Shown in pieces: positions 7,882 to 17,600 of a DNA stretch of 64,000 bases. This stretch comes from Lacticaseibacillus suibinensis (lineage in GTDB: Bacteria > Bacillota > Bacilli > Lactobacillales > Lactobacillaceae): NCBI RefSeq assembly GCF_003946175.1, contig NZ_RHOK01000012.1, positions 1 through 64,000 of the forward strand. The letters run 5' to 3'. Within the stretch, counting starts at the first letter, position 1. Every line of letters begins with the position of its first letter. Under the pieces are notes generated by a model. It was not told the DNA's origin and ran no database searches. It saw only the letters and a list, made by a program, of their open reading frames with translations. The translations under genes were made by a program, and so were the position numbers.

Positions 7882-9558
7882 TCAATCCTTGTAAAAGGTG
7901 GGTAAATCGGCCAAGGGCAAGGACACAACGAAGGTGGTGCCCACCCCAAGCTGACTGGATAAAGAAACTTCCCCACCCAGTTGCAGCACCATATCATGCA
8001 CAATTGCCAGCCCCAGCCCGGTCCCACCATTATGGCGGCTGCGGGCCTTGTCGACGCGATAGAAGCGTTCAAAAATTCGCGCCTGATCATTCTCGGCGAT
8101 CCCAATGCCGGTATCGGCGACACTCAGCAGCAGGCTCTTATCATCAGTGGTGGCAGTCACGGTGACCTTGCCCCCATTGCGATTATAGAACACCGCATTG
8201 TTGAGCAGGTTGCGCACGACTTGTGAGAACTTCACCGGCACCGTGGTCAAGGTCAAGTCATCGGGAATGATGGTTTCCAAGGTCAGGTTCTTTTCTTCAA
8301 TTGGCTTGCGCAAGTTCACCAAGGCGGTTTGCACCACTTCGGCGACCTTCACCGCCGTGGCTTGCGCCTGCCCGGTATCAGGCCGCGACAAGGTCAAAAT
8401 ATCGGTAATCAGTTGGGTCAAGCGCGTGCTTTCATCAAAAATGATCTGCAGGAACTGATTGAGCGTCGCCGGATCATCTTTGGCGCCATTCAGCAGTGTT
8501 TCGGCAAAACCGCTGATCGCTGTCACTGGCGTCTTCAGCTCATGGGAGACATTGCCGACAAAGTCCAACTGCATCTGTTCAACTTGCCGCAGATAGGTCA
8601 CGTCATACAGCATCACCAAGACTTCCAAATGGTCGGTGCCACGGTTAAGTGCAATCACGCTCGCATCAACCGCTTTTTGGGTGTTCAGCATGGTGAGTTC
8701 TTTGTGATGCGTTTTCTGGTTGCGGTAGGTGTGCTCAATCATCCGCGCTAGGCGGTAGGTTTTGATGTCATCAAAATAATCATGCTTAACCGCCGCAATC
8801 TGGTGGCCGACCATCGTGCCCATCGCTTGGTTGGCCAGTACCACCTGACGCTCATCATCTAGCAGCATGATGCCTAGAGGCAAATGATCGATCAAGCGGT
8901 CAAAGGACGCTTGGCGGATCGCCACCTTATCGCGCAGGTGGCGCATTTCTTCGTCCAAAGCGTCAATCTGTTTGCCCATGGCCATAAACGCCGAACCTGG
9001 CGTCAAAATAATTGGCTCTGGCACCCCGCCAGCTTCGATCCGCGCCAAGTTACTGGTCATTTTCTCGACATGGCCATTCCAATAGTGGAATCGTTTGATC
9101 ATGAGGGTGGCGATGGCCAGCAGACCGAGCACGCCAATCACAATCAGCGTCCACGCAAAGGCTGGCGCCGCAGAAAACAACGTAGCGCGCTGCTGCCAGA
9201 CGCCAATAAACGTGGTGCCTTCCCGGGCGACATAGACCTGCTCCGCTTGGCCATTGACTGTCAGCGTGGTGGTATGGCCAGCAATCGTGCGCTGGCGGTC
9301 CACCAGATCCTGCAGCAACGTGCCGCGCCGATCAGTGGGTTTGCCTTTCAGCACAGTAAAGGTCACATGGTTGTCTTTTGCCAGGGGTTGCACTTGCGCC
9401 GCCGCGCCGTCAAAATCGCGATACGTTTGATACAGTGCGCTTAAATGGTCGCCTTGCTGCTGATAAAGCGTCCGGTCCATGCCGAACCAGAGTAGAAAAA
9501 AGCCTGCGACGAAAGTAATCCCCGTCCAGGCGAGCCGGCGCTTGAATCTGCTACTCAT
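7882..9558 (-). CDS. phoR: Phosphate sensor histidine kinase PhoR (PnpS)
   Basis: I choose the ATG overlapping the phoP stop (TAATGAGTAG), giving 558 residues. A GGAGG site 7 nt before it lies within the end of phoP, and the longer reading frame back to 9690 would overlap phoP by 140 bp. Domains in order: membrane segment, extracytoplasmic domain, second membrane segment, HAMP, PAS, and a kinase core. The phosphorylated His is in VSHELKTPV (about 338), the N box is RNLLNNAVFYN and the G boxes are DTGIGI and GGTGLGL. It phosphorylates PhoP when phosphate is scarce. Confidence 0.93.
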   Translation of the reverse strand: MSSRFKRRLAWTGITFVAGFFLLWFGMDRTLYQQQGDHLSALYQTYRDFDGAAAQVQPLAKDNHVTFTVLKGKPTDRRGTLLQDLVDRQRTIAGHTTTLTVNGQAEQVYVAREGTTFIGVWQQRATLFSAAPAFAWTLIVIGVLGLLAIATLMIKRFHYWNGHVEKMTSNLARIEAGGVPEPIILTPGSAFMAMGKQIDALDEEMRHLRDKVAIRQASFDRLIDHLPLGIMLLDDERQVVLANQAMGTMVGHQIAAVKHDYFDDIKTYRLARMIEHTYRNQKTHHKELTMLNTQKAVDASVIALNRGTDHLEVLVMLYDVTYLRQVEQMQLDFVGNVSHELKTPVTAISGFAETLLNGAKDDPATLNQFLQIIFDESTRLTQLITDILTLSRPDTGQAQATAVKVAEVVQTALVNLRKPIEEKNLTLETIIPDDLTLTTVPVKFSQVVRNLLNNAVFYNRNGGKVTVTATTDDKSLLLSVADTGIGIAENDQARIFERFYRVDKARSRHNGGTGLGLAIVHDMVLQLGGEVSLSSQLGVGTTFVVSLPLADLPTFYKD

Positions 9559-10255
9559 TAGGCGCCTCCATTTGGTAACCAAAACCACGGACCGTCTTAA
9601 TGTAGTCCGGATGCTTTGGGTCCACTTCAATTTTATCGCGTAAATGACTGACTTGAATATCCACCATCCGCGTTTCGGCCGGGTACTCAAAACCCCAAAC
9701 GCCGTTCAAAAGCGCATCCCGCGAGAGAATTTTGCCGACCCGTTGCGCAAAGAACACCAGTAGTTCGAATTCTTTCGGGGTCAGCTGCAGGCGCTCGCCG
9801 TTTTTGGTCGCCTGATAATTATCGGGGTCAATCACCAGCTCCCCAACGCTGAGAATCTTGGCTGGTGCCTTGGCGCTAGTTGGCGTCGGGGCCTGCACAC
9901 GCCGTTCGATGGCCTTAATCCGCGCCACGATTTCCCGCGGCGAGAACGGCTTGGTCACATAGTCATCCGCGCCTAACTCCAGGCCCACAATCTTATCGGT
10001 TTCACTATCCTTGGCGGTTAAAATCATGATTGGGGTTTTATTGTCAGCCGCCCGAATTTTCTTGGTGACTTCCAGCCCATCCAACCCTGGCAGCATCAGA
10101 TCCAAAATGATGAAGTCGAAACTCTGCTGGAGCGCCAGGCTTAACGCCGTGTCACCGTCGCCGGCGGTGGTGACAGCATAATGTTCTTTTTCCAAGTTGT
10201 ATTGCAATAAGGTCACGATCGCTGGTTCATCATCGACAACAAGAATTTTCTTCAT
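9551..10255 (-). CDS. phoP: Response regulator PhoP, OmpR family
   Basis: The 234-residue protein has a receiver domain with phosphoacceptor Asp 52 in ILDLMLPGLDG and switch Lys in PIMILTAKD. A winged-helix DNA-binding domain lies at about 130-230 (QLTPKEFELLVFF and DIQVSHLRDKIE). It should activate pst and other phosphate-starvation genes when phosphorylated by PhoR. It overlaps minJ by 4 bp upstream and phoR by 8 bp downstream, so all three appear translationally coupled. Confidence 0.95.
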   Translation of the reverse strand: MKKILVVDDEPAIVTLLQYNLEKEHYAVTTAGDGDTALSLALQQSFDFIILDLMLPGLDGLEVTKKIRAADNKTPIMILTAKDSETDKIVGLELGADDYVTKPFSPREIVARIKAIERRVQAPTPTSAKAPAKILSVGELVIDPDNYQATKNGERLQLTPKEFELLVFFAQRVGKILSRDALLNGVWGFEYPAETRMVDIQVSHLRDKIEVDPKHPDYIKTVRGFGYQMEAPNE

Positions 10256-11358
10256 GCTTGCTCCTCCGCAAATGTGATCATTCCTAATTCATGTGGGGCC
10301 CCTTTGAAAATCGCGGTTTCGGCGAGGCGAATCGCCCCATCTAACCGCTCTACCTTCAGCCGGCAATAGGTCGGCTGGGTTTGAAGCGCCGCGTAGAGTT
10401 CGGCTTCATTGTGCACTGGCAGATGGTTGCAGGTCAAAATAATATCGCCGGCCTGCAGCGCCATTTTGCTGGCTGGGGTATCGGGTTGCACTGCCACCAA
10501 CCGCACGCCGGCACTGGTTTGGGAAATCGCGGCAGCGCCTAGCTTGGTGGCGCGCCAGTTGCCAATGCCCACAATCACGCCCAGCACCGCCAGCATCACA
10601 AGCGCTGAGCCCGCGGCGGCCGGCCGCCAAAAGGTCAACCCGGCAATGATCAAAGCCAGCACACTAGCGCCTAAGTATTGCCAGCGCCATTGCAGGGTTG
10701 CGGCTTGCGGCAGCTGCCGCTTGGTCATCAGCGCCGCCCCAATCACCAGCGGCACAAACAGGAGCGCAAACTGGTGCGTCCCAATCCCCAAAGTCGGCCA
10801 CCAGCTCGGGGCAGTGAACCAAGTCCCAGGCACTGGCACCACCAGCGGCAACCAGTACCACTGCCGATGCCGGTAAACCGCGACTTTGGCGCCGCGCTTG
10901 CCTGCCACCACTTTGGGAATATCAATCGGCGGATTGAGCAAATGAAGTAGCAGCGCCGTGGCGGCCCATATCCCCGCCACCAACACCGCAAACCCACCAA
11001 CCCACGGGCCCAGTGCAATCTGCACGCTAGGCAAGAACGCAATCAGGCCCGCCACGGCAAAGAACCAAGGCGCAAAACCCAGCCACGACAGTAGCAGTGC
11101 CAGCACATTCAGTGCCACCAGCGCCAGCCACACCATTTTTGGCAGGAGGGCCCCGGCCGCCAGCAACATCCCGTCTAGCACCAGACTGACCGCAACGCCG
11201 CCAATTAACCCGGCCCATAGCCCGGTCCAATGGCGATCAATGCCGACCCCAAAAAGCCGTCGTTCTTGGCGAATACGCAGCACCCGGCCTAAGTCAGCCA
11301 CCAGCGCCCCCACCCAAGTCACTGGGCTTAAGATAAATGAAAGCACAAGCTGTCCCAT
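10252..11358 (-). CDS. MinJ-like membrane protein with C-terminal PDZ domain
   Basis: The 368-residue protein has about seven to eight hydrophobic segments over residues 1-275. A PDZ domain follows at about 280-360, with the motif VRLVAVQPDTPASKMALQAG. This layout matches Bacillus MinJ, which links DivIVA to MinD at division sites and poles. MinJ also lies near ftsEX in Bacillus, and ftsEX is directly upstream here. The stop overlaps the phoP start by 4 bp. A generic PDZ membrane protein is the alternative. Confidence 0.7.
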   Translation of the reverse strand: MGQLVLSFILSPVTWVGALVADLGRVLRIRQERRLFGVGIDRHWTGLWAGLIGGVAVSLVLDGMLLAAGALLPKMVWLALVALNVLALLLSWLGFAPWFFAVAGLIAFLPSVQIALGPWVGGFAVLVAGIWAATALLLHLLNPPIDIPKVVAGKRGAKVAVYRHRQWYWLPLVVPVPGTWFTAPSWWPTLGIGTHQFALLFVPLVIGAALMTKRQLPQAATLQWRWQYLGASVLALIIAGLTFWRPAAAGSALVMLAVLGVIVGIGNWRATKLGAAAISQTSAGVRLVAVQPDTPASKMALQAGDIILTCNHLPVHNEAELYAALQTQPTYCRLKVERLDGAIRLAETAIFKGAPHELGMITFAEEQA

Positions 11359-11506
11359 AGGTGCCCCTTTCCAGACTGGATTTACTGTAAGTATAGCATA
11401 TCTGACGCGAACTCGAAGGGGGATGAATTAGGGCTAAGCAGGCATCACAAAAGGAGCTGCGACGAGTGTCACAGCCCCTTAGCAATTACCTTAACTGTTA
11501 TAGCAG

Positions 11507-11563
11507 CACCGCGGGCCAACCAGGTAAAAACACCCGGTTTTACAGCCCGTTTAGATTTTCAGG
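11507..11563. repeat. Possible degenerate copy of hairpin repeat family 2
   Basis: GGTTTTACAGCCCGTTTAG here resembles GGTTTTGCAGGCCGTTTAG in the copy at 58815-58958. The preceding GGCCAACCAGG-TAAAA stretch resembles its AGCCAAGCAGCCTGTAAAA. It overlaps the last codons of ftsX and may serve as that gene's terminator. The outer arms are not recognisable. Confidence 0.35.
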
Positions 11564-12438
11564 AAGCGGCGCATGGAAACCACCGCGCCTAACGCCCCGA
11601 TGACCATCCCGATCACCGCCAAGGCGAGATCGATCCACACCAGAAATGGCATGTTGGGATACAACGAGAACCCGTTCGCTGCCACGGTGAATGGCGCATT
11701 GCGTGTCACCAAGCCGTAACCAAAGTCGACAATCAGCATCGGTAGCACGGCCCCGAACAAGCCGGTCCAGGCGCCTTCCAGCAGAAATGGCCAGCGAATG
11801 TAGGCATTCGTTGCCCCCACCAGCCGCATGACGCCAATTTCAGTGCGCCGCGACAAGATGGTAATGCGGATGGTGTTGGAAATCAGGAACACGGCAACAA
11901 ACAACAGTAAAATGGTAAAGCCGAGCCCCCAGCGCTGAATCGTGGCCACGGTCTTAAAGAGCTGTTTGGCCTTGGCGCCCCCATAAGTGGCTTCCGACAC
12001 ATGCTTGAGCTTATCAGCTTTCTTGGCCACTTTGATCGTGTCCTTGGCGTCTTTCGTGTCCACCACGAAGACGTTGTTCAGCGGGTTTTGATCGCCTTTG
12101 AAAGTCTGCCACTGCTTACCGTAACTGCCAATGATGTTATCCAGTTCTTGGCTAGCCGAGCGGAATTGCACCGACTTCACTTCAGCGAAATTCTCCAGTT
12201 CCTTCTTCAAGGCCGCCTGCTGTTTGTCCGTGGTTCCTTTTTGAATGGACACCCGCACCCGGACATCATTCTCAACTTGGCTAGAAACCCGGTTAACATT
12301 GGCCAACAAGGCTAAGAAAATCCCCACCAACAGCAAGGTGACCGTCACGGCAGAAACTGCCGCCACTGACATCCAGCCATTGCGTTTCAGGCTCTTGAGG
12401 GAGTCTTTGAGGTGACGCATCATGACATCAGTCTTCAT
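11551..12438 (-). CDS. ftsX: Cell division protein FtsX
   Basis: The 295-residue permease-like protein has one N-terminal membrane segment, an extracellular domain (about 45-160) and three C-terminal segments. With FtsE it forms a complex that activates peptidoglycan hydrolases in division or elongation. I choose the ATG at 12438 because GGAGGGAG lies just before it; the open frame runs further up into ftsE. It overlaps ftsE by 11 bp. Its 3' end runs into a hairpin-like stretch resembling a repeat found elsewhere in the window. Confidence 0.95.
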   Translation of the reverse strand: MKTDVMMRHLKDSLKSLKRNGWMSVAAVSAVTVTLLLVGIFLALLANVNRVSSQVENDVRVRVSIQKGTTDKQQAALKKELENFAEVKSVQFRSASQELDNIIGSYGKQWQTFKGDQNPLNNVFVVDTKDAKDTIKVAKKADKLKHVSEATYGGAKAKQLFKTVATIQRWGLGFTILLLFVAVFLISNTIRITILSRRTEIGVMRLVGATNAYIRWPFLLEGAWTGLFGAVLPMLIVDFGYGLVTRNAPFTVAANGFSLYPNMPFLVWIDLALAVIGMVIGALGAVVSMRRFLKI

Positions 12439-13114
12439 CGCTGTAACTCCCTCCTTCTTCGTCGCGGACCAGGCGGCCGCCGGCAATTTCTAGCAGGCGG
12501 TGCGGCCGGGCGTTGACCAGTTCGCGATTATGCGTGGCCATGATGATTGTGGTGCCATCGGCGTTGATGCGTTCCAAAATGTCCATGATGCCGTCAGACG
12601 TATCCGGATCAAGGTTCCCAGTTGGCTCATCGGCAATCACGACATCTGGCGCGTTAACAATCGCGCGGGCAATGGACACCCGCTGCTGCTCCCCACCAGA
12701 AAGTTCACTCGGGAAGCGGCGCACTTTTTGTTCCAAGCCGACCAGCTTCAACACATGCAGCACCCGCGGCTTAATGTCTTCGTCACGGGCTTCGATGACT
12801 TCCATCGCGTAGGCAATGTTTTCGTACACCGTCAGCCGCGGCAGCAACTTGAAGTCTTGAAACACAATGCCAATGCCGCGCCGGAAATAAGGCACATCCT
12901 TATCGCTCATGGTACTGAAATCATACTTACCAACCTGGATGGTGCCACTGGTGGGCACCAGTTCATGGTAAAGCATTTTAATCAGCGTTGACTTCCCGGC
13001 ACCACTGGGGCCGATGACATACAAAAATTCCCCGGGGTCAACCGTCAAGCTGAGGTCTTTAATCGCGATGACGCCGTTGGTATACTTTTTCATCACGTTT
13101 TTCATCTGAATCAT
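12428..13114 (-). CDS. ftsE: Cell division ATP-binding protein FtsE
   Basis: The 228-residue ABC ATPase has Walker A GPSGAGKST (about 34-42), signature LSGGEQQRV and Walker B VVIADEPTGNLDP. It partners with FtsX and couples ATP use to activation of cell-wall hydrolases. The length is normal for the family. It is first of the ftsEX pair, 82 bp after prfB, with a GGAGCG site and a TATACT box upstream at about 13145, so it probably has its own promoter. Confidence 0.95.
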   Translation of the reverse strand: MIQMKNVMKKYTNGVIAIKDLSLTVDPGEFLYVIGPSGAGKSTLIKMLYHELVPTSGTIQVGKYDFSTMSDKDVPYFRRGIGIVFQDFKLLPRLTVYENIAYAMEVIEARDEDIKPRVLHVLKLVGLEQKVRRFPSELSGGEQQRVSIARAIVNAPDVVIADEPTGNLDPDTSDGIMDILERINADGTTIIMATHNRELVNARPHRLLEIAGGRLVRDEEGGSYSDED

Positions 13115-13196
13115 GACTTCGCTCCTTTATTGAATCACTAGGCCGAGTATAGCAGACCAATAACACAGACTGATTGCAACCACGTTACAATTGCTT

Positions 13197-14313
13197 TCAG
13201 ACTGGATTCGATTGGGCCAATTGCCACTGCAGGTAAGCATAGATGAACGGACTAAGGTCGCCATCCATCACGGCTTGGCCATTGCCGGTTTCATAATTAC
13301 TGCGGTGGTCTTTAACCATCGTATAGGGATGAAAGACATACGATCGGATTTGGGAGCCAAACGCCACGTCTTGCTGCTGGCCCTTGATGGCCGCCGCCTC
13401 TTGGGCCTTTTTTTCTTGCTCGCGCTGATAGAGTTTCGCCTTCAACATCGCCATCGCGGTGGCTTTGTTTTGGAACTGACTCCGCTGGGCCTGACTGGAG
13501 GTCACAATGCCAGTGGGGATGTGAATTAGCCGCACGGCGCTAGAGGTTTTGTTAATATGCTGCCCACCGGCCCCGCTAGAGCGGAAGACTTCCATCTTGA
13601 TGTCTTCCGGCCGCAGATCAACTTCGATGTTATCATCCAGTTCTGGCATGACATCAACTGAGGCAAAACTGGTATGCCGGCGGCCGGCCGCGTCAAACGG
13701 CGAAATTCGAACCAGGCGGTGCACGCCTTTTTCGCTGCGTAGCATGCCATAGGCGTTGGTGCCATTGATCAGCAGCGTCACACTCTTGATGCCAGCTTCA
13801 TCCCCTGCTTGGTAATCGGCGACTTCCACGCTGTAATCATTCTGGTCGGCCCACCGTTCATACATCCGTGTCAGCATGGAGCCCCAGTCTTGGGCTTCGG
13901 TGCCCCCAGCGCCTGGGTGAATTTCAACGATAGCGTTATTGTGATCATAAGGTTGGTTCAGCAGCAAGGTCATTTCGTAATGATCCAACTGTTCTTGCAG
14001 CGTGGTGATCTGGGTCGTGACTTCCGTTTGCAGCTCGGCGTCAGGTTCTTCCTGCAATAGCTCAAACGCTACTTCGATGTCTTCCAGCTGATTCTGCAGA
14101 TTCAGGAAGTTATCGTGCTTGCCTTTTAGTTGATTGTTTTCGTCAATCAACTGCTGAGCCTGCTCGGCGTGGTCCCAGAACCCGGGTTCCGCCATGCGGC
14201 CTTCGTTTTCAGCGATGCGTTCGTTCAAGGCATCGAGGTCAAAGCGACCCCCTAAAGTGATTGATTTTGGCCCGCATGGTGGCCAAGATGGTGCGCATTT
14301 CTGCTATTTCCAT
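13197..14313 (-). CDS. prfB: Peptide chain release factor 2 with programmed +1 frameshift
   Basis: RF2 reads UGA and UAA stop codons and triggers peptide release. The gene starts at ATG 14313 after AAAGGAGCAC. It runs 24 codons to an in-frame TGA at 14239-14241 and continues in the +1 frame from GAC at 14240-14238, giving about 371 residues. The shift site AGGGGG-tcg-CTT-TGA-C is the classic self-regulating RF2 signal. The SPF tripeptide (RISPFDAAGRR) and GGQ motif (GAGGQHINKTSS) are intact. The main frame lacks the first 25 residues if the shift is ignored. Confidence 0.96.
14238..14253 (-). promoter_or_regulatory. prfB: RF2 programmed frameshift site
   Basis: An internal Shine-Dalgarno-like AGGGGG (14253-14248), a 3-nt spacer, and the slippery CTT followed by TGA-C form the conserved +1 frameshift cassette. 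Low RF2 slows reading of UGA and favours the shift, so RF2 controls its own synthesis. Confidence 0.95.
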
Positions 14314-14358
14314 ATTTGATGTGCTCCTTTTTTTGCCTCGTCTAGTGTACCATGCCGA

Positions 14359-14394
14359 CAAAAATGGGACAAAACCATTTTGGTTTGCCCCATT
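14359..14394 (-). terminator. Terminator of secA
   Basis: AATGGG-CAAAACC pairs with GGTTTG-CCCATT around a short loop, followed on the minus strand by a T run. It separates secA from prfB. Confidence 0.8.
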
Positions 14395-14406
14395 CCCGAT
14401 TCGCTA

Positions 14407-16773
14407 TTAACGACGAATGTTTTGCCGAATCTGTGCCTTCATGAACAGGCGCGTCACGCCATCGTCCATGTTCGCAATCATTTCTTCAAACATCCGGTAC
14501 GCTTCTTCTTGGTATTCGACCAGTGGGTTCATTTGCCCATAACCCCGCAGGCCAACGGATTGACGCAGCTGATCAAGCGCATCGATATGATCTGTCCACA
14601 GACTGTCAACCACCCGCAAAATCACGACTTTTTCAAACTCAAGCATTTGGTCTTTATCACCGAGCTGGCTGAGCTTGTCTGCATAGTTGGCTTCCGCTAA
14701 GGCTTGGAGTTGCGCAATGATTTCGTCTGGCGTCTTGTCATCCAAGGCCGTGCGCTTCAAGTCCTCATCGGTGACCATATTGGTGGTGACATAGTCGTAG
14801 ATCTTGTCCAGATCCCAATCCTTCTTGTCGCCTTGGGTATGCGCCAAGACGATGCGGGTCACGCAGCGGTTGATCATCGCCATCAGCACTGACTTCAGGC
14901 TTTGGTCTTCGTTGATCACTTGCTGACGCTGCTTATAAATGACTTCGCGCTGTTCCCGCATCACATCATCATATTGCAAAGTGTTCTTACGGGTATCGTA
15001 GTTGTTCCCTTCAACCCGCTTTTGCGCGGATTCAACGGAGCGGGAAATCATGCGGCTGCGAATCACTTGTTCATCGTCTTCCAGCTTGAAGCGATCAAGC
15101 ATTTGCTTGATGCGATCTGAGCCGAAACGCTTCATCAAGTCGTCCTCAAGGGACAGGTAGAACTGAGTCGAGCCGGGATCCCCTTGCCGGCCTGAACGCC
15201 CACGCAGCTGGTTATCAATCCGGCGGCTTTCATGGCGTTCGGTCCCAATGACGGCCAAGCCGCCCACTTCCTTGACGCCAGGGCCGAGCTTGATGTCGGT
15301 CCCCCGCCCAGCCATGTTGGTCGCGATGGTGACGGCACCGCGCTGGCCTGCGTTCATGACGATTTCGGCTTCACGGGCATGGTTCTTCGCGTTCAAGACG
15401 CTGTGCGGAATGCCTTCATCATCCAGTTGTTTAGACAGGCGTTCAGAAGATTCAATGGCTACGGTGCCGACCAAAATCGGTTGGCCCTTTTCGTGCCGCG
15501 CCTTGATGTCAGCGGTAACGGCGTTGAACTTGGCATCCAGCGTTGGGTACAGCACGTCAGGTGAGTCCACCCGAATCACCGGCTTGTTGGTGGGAATGGA
15601 AATAACTTCCATGTTGTAAATTTCGCGGAATTCTTCTTCTTCGGTTTTCGCCGTCCCGGTCATCCCGGCCAGCTTGTTGTACATCCGGAAGAAGTTCTGG
15701 TAGGTGATGGTCGCCATGGTGGCATTTTCGTCTTGAATCTCGACGCCTTCCTTGGCTTCAATCGCCTGGTGCAGTCCATCTGAGAAGCGGCGACCTTCCA
15801 TAGCACGCCCGGTGAACTGATCGACAATCAGCACTTCGTTTTCTGGCGACACCATGTAGTCGATATCCTTGAGCATGATGAAGTTCGCCCGCAGTGCCTG
15901 ATCCAAATGGTGGGTCAAGGCGGTGTTTTCGGTGTCATACAGGTTCTTCAAGCCGAAGATTTTTTCGGCTTTGCGAATCCCATTTTCGGTCAAAGACACG
16001 GTCTTGGTCGGCCAGTCGATCTTATAGTCGTCTTCTTCTTTGAGCGTCTTGACGAAGCGATCCGCCCGGATGTAGAGCCCGGTAGATTTTTCGGCCCCAC
16101 CGGAAATAATCAACGGAGTCCGCGCTTCATCAATCAAAATCGAGTCCACTTCATCGACAATCGCATAGTTCAGCGGCCGCTGGACCATCTGCTGCTTGTA
16201 CACCACCATGTTATCGCGCAGGTAGTCAAACCCGAGTTCACTGTTGGTGGAATAAGTGATGTCGGCATCGTAAGCCGCCCGCTTTTCATCGGAACTTAAG
16301 TCGTGGGTATTGAGACCCACACTCAAGCCGAGCCAGTTATACAACTCGCCCATTTCTGTCGCGTCACGGCCACTCAGGTATTCGTTAACGGTGACCACGT
16401 GCACGCCTTGGCCGCCAAGGGCATTCAGGTACACGGGCATTGTCGCGGTCAGGGTTTTCCCTTCCCCGGTTTTCATTTCGGCGATGTTACCTTCATGCAA
16501 GGTAATCCCACCAATGATTTGCACGCGGAATGGGAACAGCCCCAGCACCCGCTTGGCGCCTTCACGGGCGACCGCAAAGGCTTCTGGCAAAATATCATCC
16601 AGCGTTTCGCCTTTTTCCAGGCGCGCTTTGAGGGCAGGTGTTTTCGCCTGCAGCTGTTCGTCGCTTAACGCGGCATATTCATCTTCATAGCTTTGGACTT
16701 GATCGGCGATTTTACCAAGCCGCGTCACTTCGCGCTTGTCGCTTTCAACCCATTTTTTTAAGACGTTAGGCAT
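14407..16773 (-). CDS. secA: Preprotein translocase ATPase SecA
   Basis: The 788-residue motor drives proteins through SecYEG. It has Walker A MKTGEGKT near residue 100, [15 protein letters not shown] in motor domain 1, and [20 protein letters not shown] in motor domain 2. The ATG at 16773 (MPNVLKKWV) follows AGGAGAGG; the open frame extends 54 codons further without support. The protein ends at IRQNIRR and lacks the C-terminal zinc-binding tail of many SecA proteins. It stands alone between prfB and hpf, each set off by a terminator. Confidence 0.96.
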   Translation of the reverse strand: MPNVLKKWVESDKREVTRLGKIADQVQSYEDEYAALSDEQLQAKTPALKARLEKGETLDDILPEAFAVAREGAKRVLGLFPFRVQIIGGITLHEGNIAEMKTGEGKTLTATMPVYLNALGGQGVHVVTVNEYLSGRDATEMGELYNWLGLSVGLNTHDLSSDEKRAAYDADITYSTNSELGFDYLRDNMVVYKQQMVQRPLNYAIVDEVDSILIDEARTPLIISGGAEKSTGLYIRADRFVKTLKEEDDYKIDWPTKTVSLTENGIRKAEKIFGLKNLYDTENTALTHHLDQALRANFIMLKDIDYMVSPENEVLIVDQFTGRAMEGRRFSDGLHQAIEAKEGVEIQDENATMATITYQNFFRMYNKLAGMTGTAKTEEEEFREIYNMEVISIPTNKPVIRVDSPDVLYPTLDAKFNAVTADIKARHEKGQPILVGTVAIESSERLSKQLDDEGIPHSVLNAKNHAREAEIVMNAGQRGAVTIATNMAGRGTDIKLGPGVKEVGGLAVIGTERHESRRIDNQLRGRSGRQGDPGSTQFYLSLEDDLMKRFGSDRIKQMLDRFKLEDDEQVIRSRMISRSVESAQKRVEGNNYDTRKNTLQYDDVMREQREVIYKQRQQVINEDQSLKSVLMAMINRCVTRIVLAHTQGDKKDWDLDKIYDYVTTNMVTDEDLKRTALDDKTPDEIIAQLQALAEANYADKLSQLGDKDQMLEFEKVVILRVVDSLWTDHIDALDQLRQSVGLRGYGQMNPLVEYQEEAYRMFEEMIANMDDGVTRLFMKAQIRQNIRR

Positions 16774-16867
16774 TGTTGATCCTCTCCTGTCATCAGTATG
16801 CGCATAATACTGACAGTATCTTATGTATTTTAGCATTGATGAAGCGGCTTTAACACCTTGGAAAAAT

Positions 16868-16897
16868 AAAAAAACGCAAATCCTCACCGGATCTGCG
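16868..16897 (-). terminator. Terminator of hpf
   Basis: CGCAGATCC pairs with GGATTTGCG (with wobble pairs), followed by a long T run on the minus strand. Confidence 0.8.
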
Positions 16898-16918
16898 CCA
16901 TGTTTAATCAGCGATTGC

Positions 16919-17479
16919 TTATTCGTCGGTTTCAATCAGCCCATAACGGCCATCCCGACGCTTATACACGATGCTGGTCCCATTGGTATCGGCATCTTCA
17001 AAGATAAAGAAGTTATGCCCAAGCATATCCATCTGCAAAATGGCTTCCTGCGAATCCATTGGCTTCAGTGATACCCGCTTGGTGCGGACCACTGTCAGGT
17101 TATCCTCTTCTTCAGCTGGCTCAGTTGGTGCTGGCGTGCCTTCTGGAGCCACGTCAATCGGGGCAAAGCCCTTTTCCCGCGACTTACGGTTGATCTTGGT
17201 CTTGTATTTACGGACCTGCCGTTCCAGCTTGTCAGTCACTAGATCGACACTGGCGTACAAATCAGGGCTAGTTTCTTCAGCACGCAAGGTCAGATAGGAC
17301 AATGGAATTGTCACTTCGACTTTGGCGGTTTTATCAGGATACACCTTCAAGTTGACGTGCGCGGTCGCCTGAACTGAGCTCTCAAAGAACTTGTTGAGCT
17401 TGCTGATCCGCTTTTCGACATAACTGCGGATGGCATCAGTGACCTCGATGTTTTCGCCACGAACGTTGTATGTGAGCAT
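16919..17479 (-). CDS. hpf: Ribosome hibernation promoting factor, long form
   Basis: The 186-residue protein has an N-terminal S30AE domain (about 1-100) and a C-terminal dimerisation domain (about 128-182, [20 protein letters not shown]). The long form joins 70S ribosomes into inactive 100S dimers in slow or stressed cells. A short acidic linker connects the domains. It lies downstream of the comFA-comFC pair in the same direction, a conserved Firmicutes order, but has its own strong promoter. Confidence 0.95.
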   Translation of the reverse strand: MLTYNVRGENIEVTDAIRSYVEKRISKLNKFFESSVQATAHVNLKVYPDKTAKVEVTIPLSYLTLRAEETSPDLYASVDLVTDKLERQVRKYKTKINRKSREKGFAPIDVAPEGTPAPTEPAEEEDNLTVVRTKRVSLKPMDSQEAILQMDMLGHNFFIFEDADTNGTSIVYKRRDGRYGLIETDE

Positions 17480-17500
17480 AAAACTTCTCCCCTTTCATCC

Positions 17501-17519
17501 GTGCAAGTCGCTTGCACGT
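17501..17519. other. Small palindrome in the hpf leader
   Basis: CGTGCAAG-TCG-CTTGCACG forms a compact perfect hairpin about 20-40 nt before the hpf start, within its 5' leader. It could be an RNA hairpin tuning translation or mRNA stability, or a protein site. No specific regulator is recognised. Confidence 0.5.
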
Positions 17520-17560
17520 GGGCGATTGGGTCTATTAAAGCCCTTTCACCCTACACCCTT

Positions 17561-17589
17561 ATTATAGCGAACTGCTCGCCTTGAAACAA
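17561..17589 (-). promoter_or_regulatory. Sigma-A type promoter of hpf
   Basis: On the minus strand, TTGTTT (17589-17584) and TATAAT (17566-17561) are separated by exactly 17 bp. It lies in the gap between comFC and hpf, so hpf can be transcribed independently of the competence genes. Confidence 0.75.
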
Positions 17590-17600
17590 ATATAATCCGT

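Noticed and set aside
9559-9690. Longer N terminus of PhoR reaching into phoP
   Set aside because: It would overlap phoP by 140 bp, while the ATG at 9558 has a clear ribosome site and begins just before the first membrane segment.
13197-14313. prfB as a frameshifted pseudogene
   Set aside because: The break is the standard RF2 programmed frameshift cassette and all functional motifs are intact.
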